DNA from: Chara braunii
Lineage: Eukaryota; Streptophyta; Charophyceae; Charales; Characeae
NCBI GenBank assembly: GCA_003427395.1
Contig: BFEA01000086.1
Coordinates: 3,043,007-3,074,209 of the forward strand
DNA length: 31,203 nt
Reading direction: 5' to 3'
The position numbers and the translations under genes were made by a program. How positions within the stretch are numbered: the stretch's first letter is position 1; each line of letters opens with the position of its first letter. The notes below the pieces were generated by a model that saw nothing but the letters and a program-made list of their open reading frames with translations, was not told where the DNA came from and did no database searches. Positions 16,946 through 26,224 of the stretch are shown here, piece after piece.

Positions 16946-17040
16946 TTTTTTTTTTTTTTTTTTTTTTTCAAATTGCTCCAATCTATTCGTGGGGAGCATC
17001 ACGTGCTGGCGAACCGGGCCCAGCGTCGCTTATAATGGGA
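16946..17040 (-). mobile_element. SINE-like repeat with poly-A tail (copy 1)
   Basis: On the minus strand the unit reads GACGCTGGGCCCGGTTCGCC, then a CACGTG-containing stretch, then CTCCCCACGAATAGATTGGAGC, and ends in about 23 A. ATAATGG-type sequence on both sides (16938-16945, 17032-17040) may be a short target duplication. GGTTCGCC resembles a pol III B box. Related cores occur at 17512, 21941 and 24098. Confidence 0.6.
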
Positions 17041-17417
17041 ATACATTGATGATTAACAATTGTGAAAATTTGGGATGATTGAGGATCATTTTGGATGATT
17101 GAGGATGTCAGAGTGGGTGACTGAGGTCATGAAATAGAGCTAGATGATGACTAATCAGAAAGATTGTTGTCTAATCAGCACCGAATTACTATTCTATCCC
17201 TAATTTCCTGTATCCTTTCCAAACAACCAATCACAATTGAGCCCGTGTTGTGCACCAATCAGGCCTCTTCCCGGTCTCACACCCCAATCTGGCTCGGTTA
17301 CAGGACAGCGCTACCCACCCCAGCTCCGACCATCGTCGGCCAGATTGTAGCCATTAGTCAAGTTTGCAGATTGTCTTCCTCCCTCGGCAATTCCAGACCT
17401 CTAAACAAAGCCTCAAG

Positions 17418-17571
17418 TTTTTTTTTTTTTTTTTTTAACATCCTATGATGGGGAGTAGAGTGGATGCTGATAAGAGCAGGCACCCCCTCTACTCTCCCTG
17501 CTTGATAGATGGCTCCATTCCATTGGTGGGGAGCTGCACCTGCTGGAAAACGGGTCCAACGTCCCTTCTAC
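17418..17571 (-). mobile_element. SINE-like repeat, diverged copy with poly-A tail (copy 2)
   Basis: Poly-T on the plus strand (17418-17436) is followed after about 76 bases by the core GCTCCATTCCATTGGTGGGG and CACCTGCTGGAAAACGGGTC (17512-17565), matching copy 1 with substitutions. The segment between tail and core is extra relative to copy 1. GGCAATAATGG at 17590 also occurs beside copy 1 (16935), so the two loci share more than the core. Confidence 0.5.
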
Positions 17572-18059
17572 ACAAGCAGGTTACATCCGGCAATAATGGA
17601 TCTGATGGCGAGCGTGTGTGGATGGAAAGGGCTGCTGCATCACGACTCGGATTCATGTACAGCTGGTTGGCCACCAGTTGTCTTCATTGGCCGGCGGCGC
17701 ATAGAACTGCAGCAGACCTCTTTGTGCAGCTTCTTGATTCCACCCCAAAAAAAAAAAAACAAAAAAAAAAACAAAAAAAAAAAAGCAGCAGCCCGGATCA
17801 GAACCTTCCCCACCTGCCGGCAGCCTACGACATGAACTCGGGGGATTTCTGCAACACCTTCCTACTGAGGGACAATTCTCAAATTTGTTATAATAAATTT
17901 GACCGTTTTGGAGAAAATCATAATGATACTTCAAAAAACAAAGGTGAGGAAGAATGAATGAGTTGCCATTCTTGATGGACATTGCAGTCCATAAAGGTGG
18001 CAAGCGAATCGAAGGTCAGAATTTCAGGATCGGGGACCTGGCTATTTGGGGGTTGACTA
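17572..18059. other. Unassigned stretch with A-rich run
   Basis: Contains an A-rich run broken by single C (17748-17784), which may be a retroposon tail on the plus strand. Open frames across it include poly-lysine from this run and are not credible genes. Confidence 0.4.
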
Positions 18060-18164
18060 CCTTCTTCCCCCGAATACAAGGTATGGTCATTACACCCGTA
18101 CTTAGACTGAAAGATACCCTAAATTCAGCTATAATGACCATACCTTGAATTCGGCGGAAGACTG
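18060..18164. mobile_element. Foldback MITE copy 2, TA-flanked
   Basis: Also 105 bp, the same length as copy 1. Arms CCTTCTTCCCCCGAATACAAGG and its reverse complement ending GAAGACTG; TA at 18058-18059 and 18165-18166. The inner arm CAAGGTATGGTCATTA pairs with TAATGACCATACCTTG. Confidence 0.8.
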
Positions 18165-18295
18165 TAGTGTTCAGCTAGGGTCATAGGTTTTGCTCGCATG
18201 GTGGTCAGGATTGGAGTCGTTGACGCTGTTGCGACTCAATTACCGATTTGAATCGCGATTTTCCCAACTACTGGCTCTTTTAGCCGTCAAGGCTT

Positions 18296-18345
18296 TTGCT
18301 TAGAGTAAGTTAGTACTAAGCCGTATCTGGGGCAATTTTCTGTCC
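18296..18345. repeat. Partial MITE-related sequence
   Basis: Contains GTATCTGGGGCAATTTTCTGTCC, close to the inner part of MITE copy 3 (GTATCGGGGGCAATTTTCTGTC at 18428-18449). The terminal arms are missing, so this is a fragment or an internally deleted relative. Confidence 0.5.
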
Positions 18346-18386
18346 AGGGCCAGCGATCTTCCAGGATTATATCTTCTTCTGAACTA

Positions 18387-18502
18387 CCGTCTTCACCCGA
18401 ATAGAACGGCGGCGGGTCATTATACCCGTATCGGGGGCAATTTTCTGTCAACTTGTCAAGGTGCAGCAATCATGACCGGGCGTTCTATTCGGGTGAAGAC
18501 GG
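18387..18502. mobile_element. Foldback MITE copy 3, TA-flanked, best-preserved termini
   Basis: 116 bp. Left end CCGTCTTCACCCGAATAGAA and right end TTCTATTCGGGTGAAGACGG are perfect reverse complements over 20 bases, with TA on both sides (18385-18386, 18503-18504). The centre differs from copies 1 and 2. Confidence 0.85.
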
Positions 18503-19738
18503 TACCTGTGACAGAAATGAGTAAGAAGAACGCTCGAAGATGGTAATTATACCAAACATGCAGCTGGAGCAACTGATTGCAAACTCTTTTGAGTGTCGAA
18601 ATTCTTAATTATAATCTGATTGGTGTCTTTGGCCTTTGGCTGTCCTTTATGTTGCAGGCGAAAACTGCTCCAGGGAAGGGAAGGCCACCGAATGGATCTT
18701 CCAGAATATGCAGTGTGCAGAGTCTATCGTCAAGCGCATCAGCATTCTTTTGCGGTAGAAAGGACAAAAGATATGGACATGCGCCCTTTTCTGTCCTTTT
18801 TTTTCCCGTGCATCTGTGCCTGTTCCAAACGACGATTGATTTTGCACATTGGGTGAGCTGTTCGCAGCCCGTAGGCTGCGCTACACCTCGTCGTTTTGAC
18901 GTAGGAATGAACGGTTGTTGTGCACCGACCAGTCAGGAGGGTAGTTGGGAGGCTGGCCACAGTCGAAGAGGGCTCAAAAGCGGGTTTAGATATGGTCGCC
19001 GTCAAAAAGCCCAGGGCGAGCCCCAGTTTCTTTTTTTGGTTCAAATGCCCCGACCGGTCTATCGAGTATTTCAGGGTATGGGGGAGCGATGTTGAATCTG
19101 TTTCTTTAACTATATTACTGTTGTGGGATTGTGGGAGTAATCTGCACTGATTCTGCATGGCTCTGCGTGGATTTGGTGATCCGTGGGCGATGTCTCACAA
19201 GCAAAGAGCAATTGGGTTATCGCCCGATTCTGGACTATTAACACGTGCATAAAACTGTGATCGATTTGCTTCTCTGCACTTTGGCAGGAACAACATCCAG
19301 GTTCATCCGCTTTCTTCAATCCTGTTCGCTGGCAGGACCTTATATGGTGGTCGTAACTCTGTGCTGGTAGTAGTGCCATGATCTGGTGAAGCTGCAGCCT
19401 TCCACGGCGACCCGTTTGCCATGTACATGCACACTATAGAAGTTTTGAAACATTTTGAATGTAGTGCATGTGGTCCAGAGAGTGGGCCTCGCTCCACTAC
19501 TCTTTAAATGTGCACAATGAGAGTGATTTTTTGGCTAGAACATGGGAAGATGCACCGCCATCATCACCATATTTTTTAGTTTTTTGTGCATGTGGACAGT
19601 GGTGGAGGGGCGGGATCACTGTGAAATGGGAAGCAGGACAAAACGGCTTGTTTTTGTTTTCTTCTTTTTTCTTTGAAATAACTGCGCGCCGGGTGCCGGG
19701 TGCACAGTTCCAAATAACTCGCAGGAAGGAATTATAAG
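18503..19738. other. Unassigned stretch; part duplicated near 20.6-20.97 kb
   Basis: No supportable gene; the longest plus-strand frame (18577-19095) is low-complexity and has no family signature. 19140-19320 is a diverged copy of about 20620-20965 (shared CTCACAAGCAAAGAG/CTCACAAACAAAGAG, GATTCTGGAC, ATCGAT...CTGC, ACATCCA-GTTCA). Confidence 0.45.
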
Positions 19739-20160
19739 TTATGACTGTAACAGGGCACTGCGGTTATGGGCCGAGGGAGGGCAGTTAGAAACTGCAAAAA
19801 CAGATTCTGAACTCTTACTGTTACAGCTTTGTGCACTTCTAGCAGTCGTTCGAAGTTCGGAAGTGGCACAATCAGGCGGCCGCTCATGGGTTTTGTTTTG
19901 TTTTTTTCTGTGCCTGCGACTTTCTTTTTTTTTCTTTTTTTTTTTGCACCTGCTTATGCCACGGCAGAGCTGTCTAGGCCATGGCCGAGATGCTTAGGTC
20001 ACACCCCTGGGGAGACGACCTAAACGCGGGAGGGCCTGCTAACGGAAACCGCCACCTCCCGTTTTTGAGCCAGTAGGCCGTCGAACGCATGATTTGCTGT
20101 TTTTGTTGCAGTTTCTAACTGGTCTTCGCCCAAGCTTGCAGTGGTCTGTTATTTCTGCGA
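19739..20160. repeat. Inverted repeat of ~60 bp arms around a ~290 bp spacer
   Basis: CAGTTAGAAACTGCAAAAACAG near 19780-19802 is matched in reverse complement by CTGTTTTTG(TTG)CAGTTTCTAACTG near 20097-20122, with weaker matching outward to TAACAG...CACTGC. The spacer holds T-rich runs. Possibly a foldback element of another family. Confidence 0.5.
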
Positions 20161-20270
20161 ATTCTGAACTGTGCATCAGTCACAGGCGCAGCTGTCTCTT
20201 TTTCTTTTTAGTGGGAGAAAACGGTTAGCACAAGTGGAGGAAGGGAAAAAAAATGGGGCGTAACCAAAGG

Positions 20271-20530
20271 CCTCTGTTGGTACACCCCTGAAGTGTTGAA
20301 ACTTGAAATACAGACTCAAGTTCGAACCCAGCTCAGTTGGTACACACCTGAACTGTTGAAATACAAACTGAAGTTCGAACGCAGATACCTTCAGACGAAA
20401 AAAGAATAAGATTGTTCTGAATGCCTGGAGCCTGTCAGTTCATTGATCATGTCTAAAGGCCGCCGCCCTTATTGCCTGGGGCCGGTCAGTTCATTGATAG
20501 TGTCTAAAGGTCATCGTCCTTTTGGCGGGG
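20271..20530 (+). mobile_element. tRNA-related SINE, two overlapping partial copies
   Basis: AGCTCAGTTGGTACACACC (A box near 20329-20340) and AAGTTCGAACGC (B box near 20372-20381) sit at tRNA-like spacing. A second partial head lies just before it (TTGGTACACCCCTGAAGTGTT, B box near 20319-20329). The body CCTG-GCCTGTCAGTTCATTGAT-TGTCTAAAGG is itself duplicated (20421-20460, 20473-20512). The same body is in the copy at 21770. No foldable acceptor stem, so not a tRNA gene. Confidence 0.6.
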
Positions 20531-20557
20531 GGGGGGAGGAGGGGAGGGGAAACGGGG

Positions 20558-20733
20558 TGTGGGGACACGGACGGAACTACGTCAATTTTGCACGGATCCG
20601 CACAGGGTCTGCAATCCGTTTGTGAGGTCTCACAAACAAAGAGGATGTGGGGACACGAACAGAACTACGTCAATTTTGCACGGATCTGCATGGGTCCTGC
20701 AATCCGTTGGTGAGATCTCACAAACAAAGAGGA
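20558..20733. repeat. Tandem duplication, two 88 bp units
   Basis: TGTGGGGACACG starts at 20558 and 20646, with the units matching base for base apart from a few substitutions. Each has an inverted repeat (TTTGTGAG/CTCACAAA in the first). Confidence 0.9.
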
Positions 20734-21501
20734 GTTGGGTTTATTGCCTGAGGGCATACGCACGCTAGGAATCTTTATTTCGGAACGGAATTGCGGGCAC
20801 ATGCATCCACGTGCGGCCGTGTATACGGTCAGATCGATTTAGAATCGCGCTAGTGGGAGTACGCCCTGATTCTGGACGTGTTTATGAACAGGTGCATGAA
20901 ATCGATCTGCTTTTCTGCATTTTTGGTGAAGGGACATCCAAGTTCAGGCGCTTTCTCCAATGAGAAAACGGTCAGTAAAAGCGGAGGAAGGGAGAAAAGG
21001 GAGAAGAACGAGGGAGAAAACAAAGCGGCTGGAAGTGCTGACGGGGGCCGAAGGTCCAGTCACCCGTGCTCATGTATGCGGTTTTGTATTCCAACTTGGG
21101 TCTACATGCCTCACTCCTACTCGCCGTCACTGCTACCGGATTCATGGTCACACTACGGGCTGCGGACCCGCGTCCTCACGGTACGTCAGTTGGTTGTTAT
21201 GCAGCAACAATATTGGTCGTTAGACACCGCCATGTGGGGTTGGGGGGGGGAAGGGGGAGGTGCAGTGACTGGCCATTGCTCGAATGCCCGCCCACCCCTC
21301 ATCAGCATGATGAGGGACTGGTACAGCCTTGCTCTTGCACCATTGCTGTGGTGCCAATTTACCCCATGGGCTAGGGAGAGATCCGTGTTGGTTGGTGTTC
21401 CCCCGTACTATGCATAGACTAGTGAGAGGATGAGATAGATAAGTACTGGCAAGGAGATGAGATAGATGAGAGAGAAAGAAAAACAAATAAATAAAAAAAT
21501 T
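20734..21501. other. Unassigned stretch
   Basis: No gene supported. 20870-20965 is related to 19220-19320. G-rich runs lie near 21239-21260. The long plus-strand open frame here carries no recognisable motif. Confidence 0.4.
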
Positions 21502-21768
21502 GGTGCTGTATCTTGCCATGTTCCAGGGGAGATTCATTTGATGCACGAAACTGCATAGGATCCGCCTCCAATATTTACCGCGTGCACAAAAGACAACACC
21601 TATGGCCGTGTAAAATATGGTGTTGTAAGTTTGGACATGTAAAATATGGTGCTGTATCTTGCCATGTTCCAGCAGAAAGTTCATTCATTTACCAAATGCG
21701 ACTGCTCAGGACCTGAATCCACTGCTTGCCAGATGCACAAAAAACAAAAAATATGGACGTCGTACCAA
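21502..21768. repeat. Tandem duplication with 146 bp period
   Basis: GGTGCTGTATCTTGCCATGT starts at 21502 and 21648. Similar order follows in both units (TTCCAG, TTCATT, a GCACAAAA..AACA tail, ATATGG), with the second unit shorter and diverged. Confidence 0.65.
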
Positions 21769-21769
21769 C

Positions 21770-21930
21770 GGGCCTAGCTCAGTTGGCACACCCACGAACT
21801 GTTGAAATAGAGAGTTTGAATCCAGATCAACTCAGATGACCAGAGCAAAATCATTCTCCATTGCCTAGGGCCTGTCAATGATGATATCTCAAGGCCATCT
21901 CTTTTTTCTTAAAAAAAAGAAAAAAAAAAA
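21770..21930 (+). mobile_element. tRNA-related SINE with A-rich tail
   Basis: A box TAGCTCAGTTGG at 21775-21786 and B box GTTTGAATCC at 21814-21823 have tRNA-like spacing. A tRNA-unrelated body with GCCTAGGGCCTGTCAATGAT and an A-rich tail at 21911-21930 follows. Its relative at 20271 shares heads and body. The tail abuts another SINE-like unit in the opposite orientation. Confidence 0.7.
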
Positions 21931-21940
21931 GGGACAAGGC

Positions 21941-22000
21941 TCCAATCTATTCGCGGGGAGCGGCACGTGCTGGGAACCGGGCCCAGCGTCCCATATGGAA
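21941..22000 (-). mobile_element. SINE-like repeat core (copy 3)
   Basis: GCTCCAATCTATTCGCGGGG and CACGTGCTGGGAACCGGGCC followed by CAGCGTCCC match copy 1 almost throughout. The A-rich tail may be the same run shared with the neighbouring SINE. Confidence 0.65.
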
Positions 22001-22021
22001 ATTTACATATAATTTTGAAAG

Positions 22022-23058
22022 TGCAAGGAAAACGAGTGATAGCGAACTTCAGAAACCAAGCAGTATCATACACATGAGACCAGATAGTCATGACCTCGAA
22101 CCAAAAGCAGAATTGCATCACGAGTCCCACCAAATAAGGGCACAGCAAAAGCTCATAAGTGACAATGTTCGAATAGTCTCATCATCATCAACAAAGCACC
22201 AATGTCGACATCCTGTGTGGCGCTCTGCGCCCAGACTACAAATGGCAGATCCTATCTAGCCTATACTACGAAGCAGAATGATGACATCAACAGCGTTCCC
22301 GAAGTACGAGCATATGGCGACCAATGTCGCACGCTTCTGTACCAGGTATGTCTCTCGTATTACTCACAACCTCGATCCCCCACTCATAGATGCCACGTGC
22401 ACCCAAAGACCACCATGGGCCCCATCCAGCATACAGCCTGTCTCTTATACACATCTTATTACTCACAACCTCGATCCCCCACTCATAGATGCCACGTGCA
22501 CCCAAAGACCACCATGGGCCCCATCCAGCATACAGCAGTGCAGCTCGGCTATGGCTGCCTGCTCCTTCCAGCTCGCCCGTGAGCGCGTGAGCGCCGGCCA
22601 GCGTATGGCGCAGCAGCACTTGCGCAGCATGCAGCCAGTGACCGAATGCCCAATGCGGGGGCAGGCCCTTTCCTATATGGAAGTGGCCTGCCTGCTGCAT
22701 GCGTCCTGGCTGTGCTGGGCCCCTGCCCGGAAGCTTCCGGTAGGCCCCGAGTGGCCAAGCCCCAGACCAAGGGAATCAGGCCCAGGGCCTGAAGTGGTTG
22801 CCCGCGTTCAACTGCCCGTAGCCTGTGTTTGCTCTATGTCGCGTCCCTGGCCCAGGGCCGACTTCAGATACATTGGAATAGGGTAGCCTGGGCCTGGGTG
22901 CTCTCAACCAACTGACGCAGCGCAACTGCCTGAATTTCCCCAGTTGCCTGAAGATCTGAAATAGGCCTCTCGTCACTTGTTAGGGCCGCCTTCACTTAGG
23001 GCGGCCAACCTTGCTGATTTAGGGCCCAGTGGGGCTTATAGAGGCCTTGCACCTCACA
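22022..23058 (-). repeat. Element 2 3' LTR (with assembly artefact inside)
   Basis: Minus-strand ends are TGTGAGGTGCAAGG and ...CCTTGCA. It pairs with 29473-30407 along its length; excess length of about 100 bases is explained by the adapter plus an 80 bp duplication at 22358-22536. The polypurine tract immediately precedes it. Confidence 0.92.
22438..22456. other. Nextera transposase adapter sequence (artefact)
   Basis: CTGTCTCTTATACACATCT, the exact 19-base Tn5 mosaic end used in Nextera libraries, interrupts the LTR. The 80 bases before it (22358-22437) are repeated identically after it (22457-22536). The other LTR has neither. Not biological. Confidence 0.97.
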
Positions 23059-23069
23059 TTCCCTCCTCC
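23059..23069 (-). other. Element 2 polypurine tract
   Basis: Minus strand GGAGGAGGGAA directly before the TGTG of the 3' LTR, the expected plus-strand primer for reverse transcription. It lies 25 bases after the end of the pol frame. Confidence 0.85.
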
Positions 23070-23094
23070 ATACTTCGCTAGTCCTCTGAGAAGT

Positions 23095-24373
23095 TCATTC
23101 AATCTGGCGCTTTCCTTTCTGCAGCAACTTCTCATAGTGGGCGACAACCTGTGGTGCGGTAACCATATCCTCCTTTGGATCAGTGTGATGTCTGAACCGA
23201 ACTCGGTACTGCAGCTTCGGCTTCGGAGGACGTCCCCTGCCTGTCGATCTTGGAACCGACATTTCCCTGTGGTCCACGATGTGGTCGATGTCGACCTCTC
23301 CGTCCATGGTTGGGGGCAGCATTGAGCGACGAGTGGGAAACTGATCAGTTTCTTTGGACGGTGCAAGCTTAGAGGCGTGAAAAACAGGGTAGGTACGAAG
23401 GTGTCCAGGGATCCGAATGACATATGAGGGTCCGTCTGGTTCATTCCCAACTACATCCAGAACCTCCCATGGCCCAAAGTACTGTGGCATGAGCTTACGG
23501 GAGATCTCGTGCTCCTGTCCCAGTTCAGAAGCCTTGACCCAGACCCTGTCCCCTACCTAGAACATAGATGGGCGGCGGTGCTTGTTCTCAGATTCGATCG
23601 TCGCCGCCTGTGCTTTGTGCATGTGTTTTACCGCCTGCTGCTTATGATTCTCATATCTATAGGCAAATTCCAAAGTGCCTGGAGCAGCAGTGGGCTGGTT
23701 CTCAGGTAACAGAAAGTCACGAGGGAGTCTAGGTGTGAACGTTAGTAGTAGGCTGTTAGGACTTACTCCTGTGGCACTGTGAACTGCGTTGTTGTACAGG
23801 CTGGCGAGGAGAGAGAGTTTCGCATCCCAGTCCACTTGATTAAGCTTAATGTAGTGCCTCGGGAAGTGTTGAACAGCGCGGTTCATCTGTTCTGCCTGTC
23901 CATTTGCCTCCGGATGGTTTCCAGATGTCATCTGCAGCTGCGTTCCTTGTTCGGTAGCTGCGGCCTTCCACAGATCACTGGTGAATCAAACATCCCTGTC
24001 GCTGATTATAGACTTCGGCAGGCCAAAGTCTCTAACCCAGTTTTCCTTAAATAGCCTGATAACGTACTCGGTCTTTGCTGTTTCTGGCATAGCTACTTTT
24101 TATTTTTATTTTTTTATTTTTATAACAAAAACAGCTCCATCTATTAGTGGGGATTCTGGCATAGCTACTAATCTGGCATACCATCTATTAGTGGGGATTC
24201 TGGCATAGCTACTAATCTGGCATACTTATAGTCTAAATTTATCCACGATGACGTAGATGTACCTCATGCCACTCTTGTTGGTGGCTAGCGTATCCATGAA
24301 GTCCATGGACAGGCTTTCACCAGGCCTTTCCGGAATGGGAAGGAGCTTGAGAAACCGAGGAGGAGCCTGTGTC
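23095..24373 (-). pseudogene. Element 2 integrase core, C-terminal and chromodomain-like region
   Basis: The catalytic D-D-E order is visible: D in LSMDFMDTLA (about 24290-24330), D in KSIISDRDV with a TGA right after (near 24000), E in GNHPEANGQAE (near 23900). The GPY/F-type module PQYFGPWEVLDVV follows at about 23450-23490. A chromodomain-like end (DIDHIVDHREM, then YRVRFRHHTD) reaches 23095. Integrase inserts cDNA, and the chromodomain of such elements guides it to modified chromatin. A stop ends the frame after RPSMF (23557), and a retroposed insert splits the core at 24098-24241. Clearly inactive. Confidence 0.85.
24098..24153 (-). mobile_element. 5'-truncated SINE-like insertion with target-site duplication inside integrase
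   Basis: A 56-base insert (minus strand TCCCCACTAATAGATGGAGC, then an A/T-rich tail) is flanked by TTCTGGCATAGCTACT at 24082-24097 and 24154-24169, a 16 bp target-site duplication. Its head matches the 3' end of the SINE-like copies at 16946 and 21941. A later 44 bp tandem duplication copied the junction (again at 24198-24213). Confidence 0.8.
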
Positions 24374-26135
24374 TATGGCTTGTCACGTTGACAAACTTGA
24401 CAGGTCTCGACATACAGTTTGGCATCTTTCATCATCGTGGGCCACCAGAATCGCTGCAACAGGTTGGCTGCAGTCTTCTTCAAGCCAAGATGTCCGGTAG
24501 CATCATGACATTCACCTAAGAATAAGCTACGCAAAGACTCTCTATTAGGAACACACAAACGCTTATTCCCGGCCTTCTCAAGGAACAGCAGGCCGTTGAC
24601 CAACACAAACTCGTCGGCAGTTGCTTTGTCTTTCGCCTCGAGTCTACGTATGATTTTGGCCATAAACGGATCCTCGCGATAGGCTTCCACCAAGGATTGA
24701 GTGACATCGTCCACAAGCCCAAATTCAGTGACCAGCGCACCGAGAAAGTCAGGCCTACGCGACAGTGCATCAGCAACCTTGTTGTACTCCCCCTTAGTGT
24801 ACTGGGGTTTGAAGTCATACTGCTCAATGACTTCGATCCAACGCTTCAGAGCGTCGGAGAGTACCGGTTGAGTCTTCATCCATCTCAGGGTCTGATGATC
24901 AGTCCTGACATAGAAGAAGCGATCTAGGAGGTAGTGCCTCCAATGGGTTAGTGCTTCGTAGATCACATAGAGTTCCTTCTCATAGGTGGACTTAGCCAGC
25001 TTTTGAGAGGGCATCTTTTTGAACATGTACTCTACCAGCCTCAACGTTTTCCCCTCCTGCTGCGCAAGTACGGCACCAATGCCATATTGGCTGGCATCCG
25101 TAGTCACAACGAAAGGTTTGTCGGGATCAGGAGTTTCAAGACCTCATGGTGTGTCAACGCATGCTTCATATGTCTGAAAGCAGCCTCACACATGTCTGTC
25201 CACTCCCATGGAGTGTCAAGGCGTGTCAGGTCCGTCACAGGGGCGGCCACTATGCTATAATTTTGAACAAAGTCACAGTAGTAGCTTGTCATCCCTAAGA
25301 AGGACCTCATCTCAGTCACAGACTCAGGACGCGGCCAGTCACGAATGTTGGCCACCTTCGCGTCATCGGGCTTCAATCCCTCCGCGGAAATCTCACGTCC
25401 CAGGTACAAGATCCGGGTGCGTCCAAACTCACACTTCTCCCGGTTAATCTTGAATTGGTGTTGTCTGAGGAGGCTAAGGACTTTATCTAAGTGCGCTACA
25501 TGCTCCTCGACAGTCCTACTAAAGATAAGTATGTCATCGAGGTACACGATGACAAACTTGTCCAAGTTCATCGCGTGCTGAAAAGTGTCAGGAGCATTGC
25601 AAAGGCCGAAAGGCATCACCACAAACTCGTACAGATTGTACCTGGTCTGAAATGCGGTTTTGTGTTGATCCTCGGGCCGGATTGCAATCTGATGGTACCC
25701 GGACTTCAGATCTATTTTACTGAAGTACAGACACCCTTGCACTTGGTCCAGCAAGTCATCGATGCCCGGTAGGGGCTCGGCGTTCTTCATGGTGATGGCA
25801 TTGAGGCCCCTATGGTCAATGCACATCCTCAAGGTCCCCCCCTTCTTTGGTACGAATAGTACAGGAGATCTGTAAGGGGAAACACTAGGCCGGATCCAAC
25901 CCTTCTCTATGAGATCCTTGAGTTGTTGGCGAAGCTCATCGAGCTCACCTGGAGACATCTGATAGATCCTACCCTTCGTAATGCTACACCCTGGGATAAT
26001 TTTTATCGCGGGGACGACCTCCCTCTCAACAACCCCTTTCGGCCCTTCGAATAGATCAGCGTACCTAGCGACCACTCTCTCTATCTCTGGATGCGTTTTC
26101 ACCGGCTCACCCTCTGCAGAGACAGATACATACAC
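24373..26135 (-). pseudogene. Element 2 reverse transcriptase, RNase H and integrase zinc finger
   Basis: RT from 26135: YRSPVLFVPKKGGTLRMCID, LYFSKIDLKSGYHQI, EFVVMPFGLCNAPDTFQ, then VIVYLDDILIFS with the YLDD box intact. About eight residues expected between HAMN and LDKF are missing. A one-base indel near 25135 shifts the frame just before RNase H. RNase H follows: TTDASQYGIGAVLAQ, STYEKELYVIYEAL, RTDHQTLRWM, GEYNKVADALSRRP. The integrase HHCC finger (HDATGHL ... CQVC) ends at a TAG near 24371. Lineage signature is typical of chromovirus-type Ty3/gypsy. Confidence 0.9.
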
Positions 26136-26224
26136 TCCTCCGGATTTTGCTTGTAATAATTATAAAACGCAATCGCACACATGCACCCGTAGGACTCGAT
26201 CAAACTACTAGCTTTATACTTGAG

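Noticed and set aside
18577-19095. 172-codon plus-strand ORF
   Set aside because: No domain signature or supporting context.
20878-21417. 179-codon plus-strand ORF
   Set aside because: Begins within DNA duplicated elsewhere in the window, has a K/E/G-rich low-complexity stretch and no recognisable domain.
21770-21840. tRNA gene
   Set aside because: A and B boxes are present, but no acceptor stem pairs and the sequence continues into a SINE body and A-rich tail.
22287-22700. Minus-strand ORF of 137 codons in the left LTR
   Set aside because: It reads through the sequencing adapter (giving the tell-tale MCIRDR peptide) and the artificial duplication.
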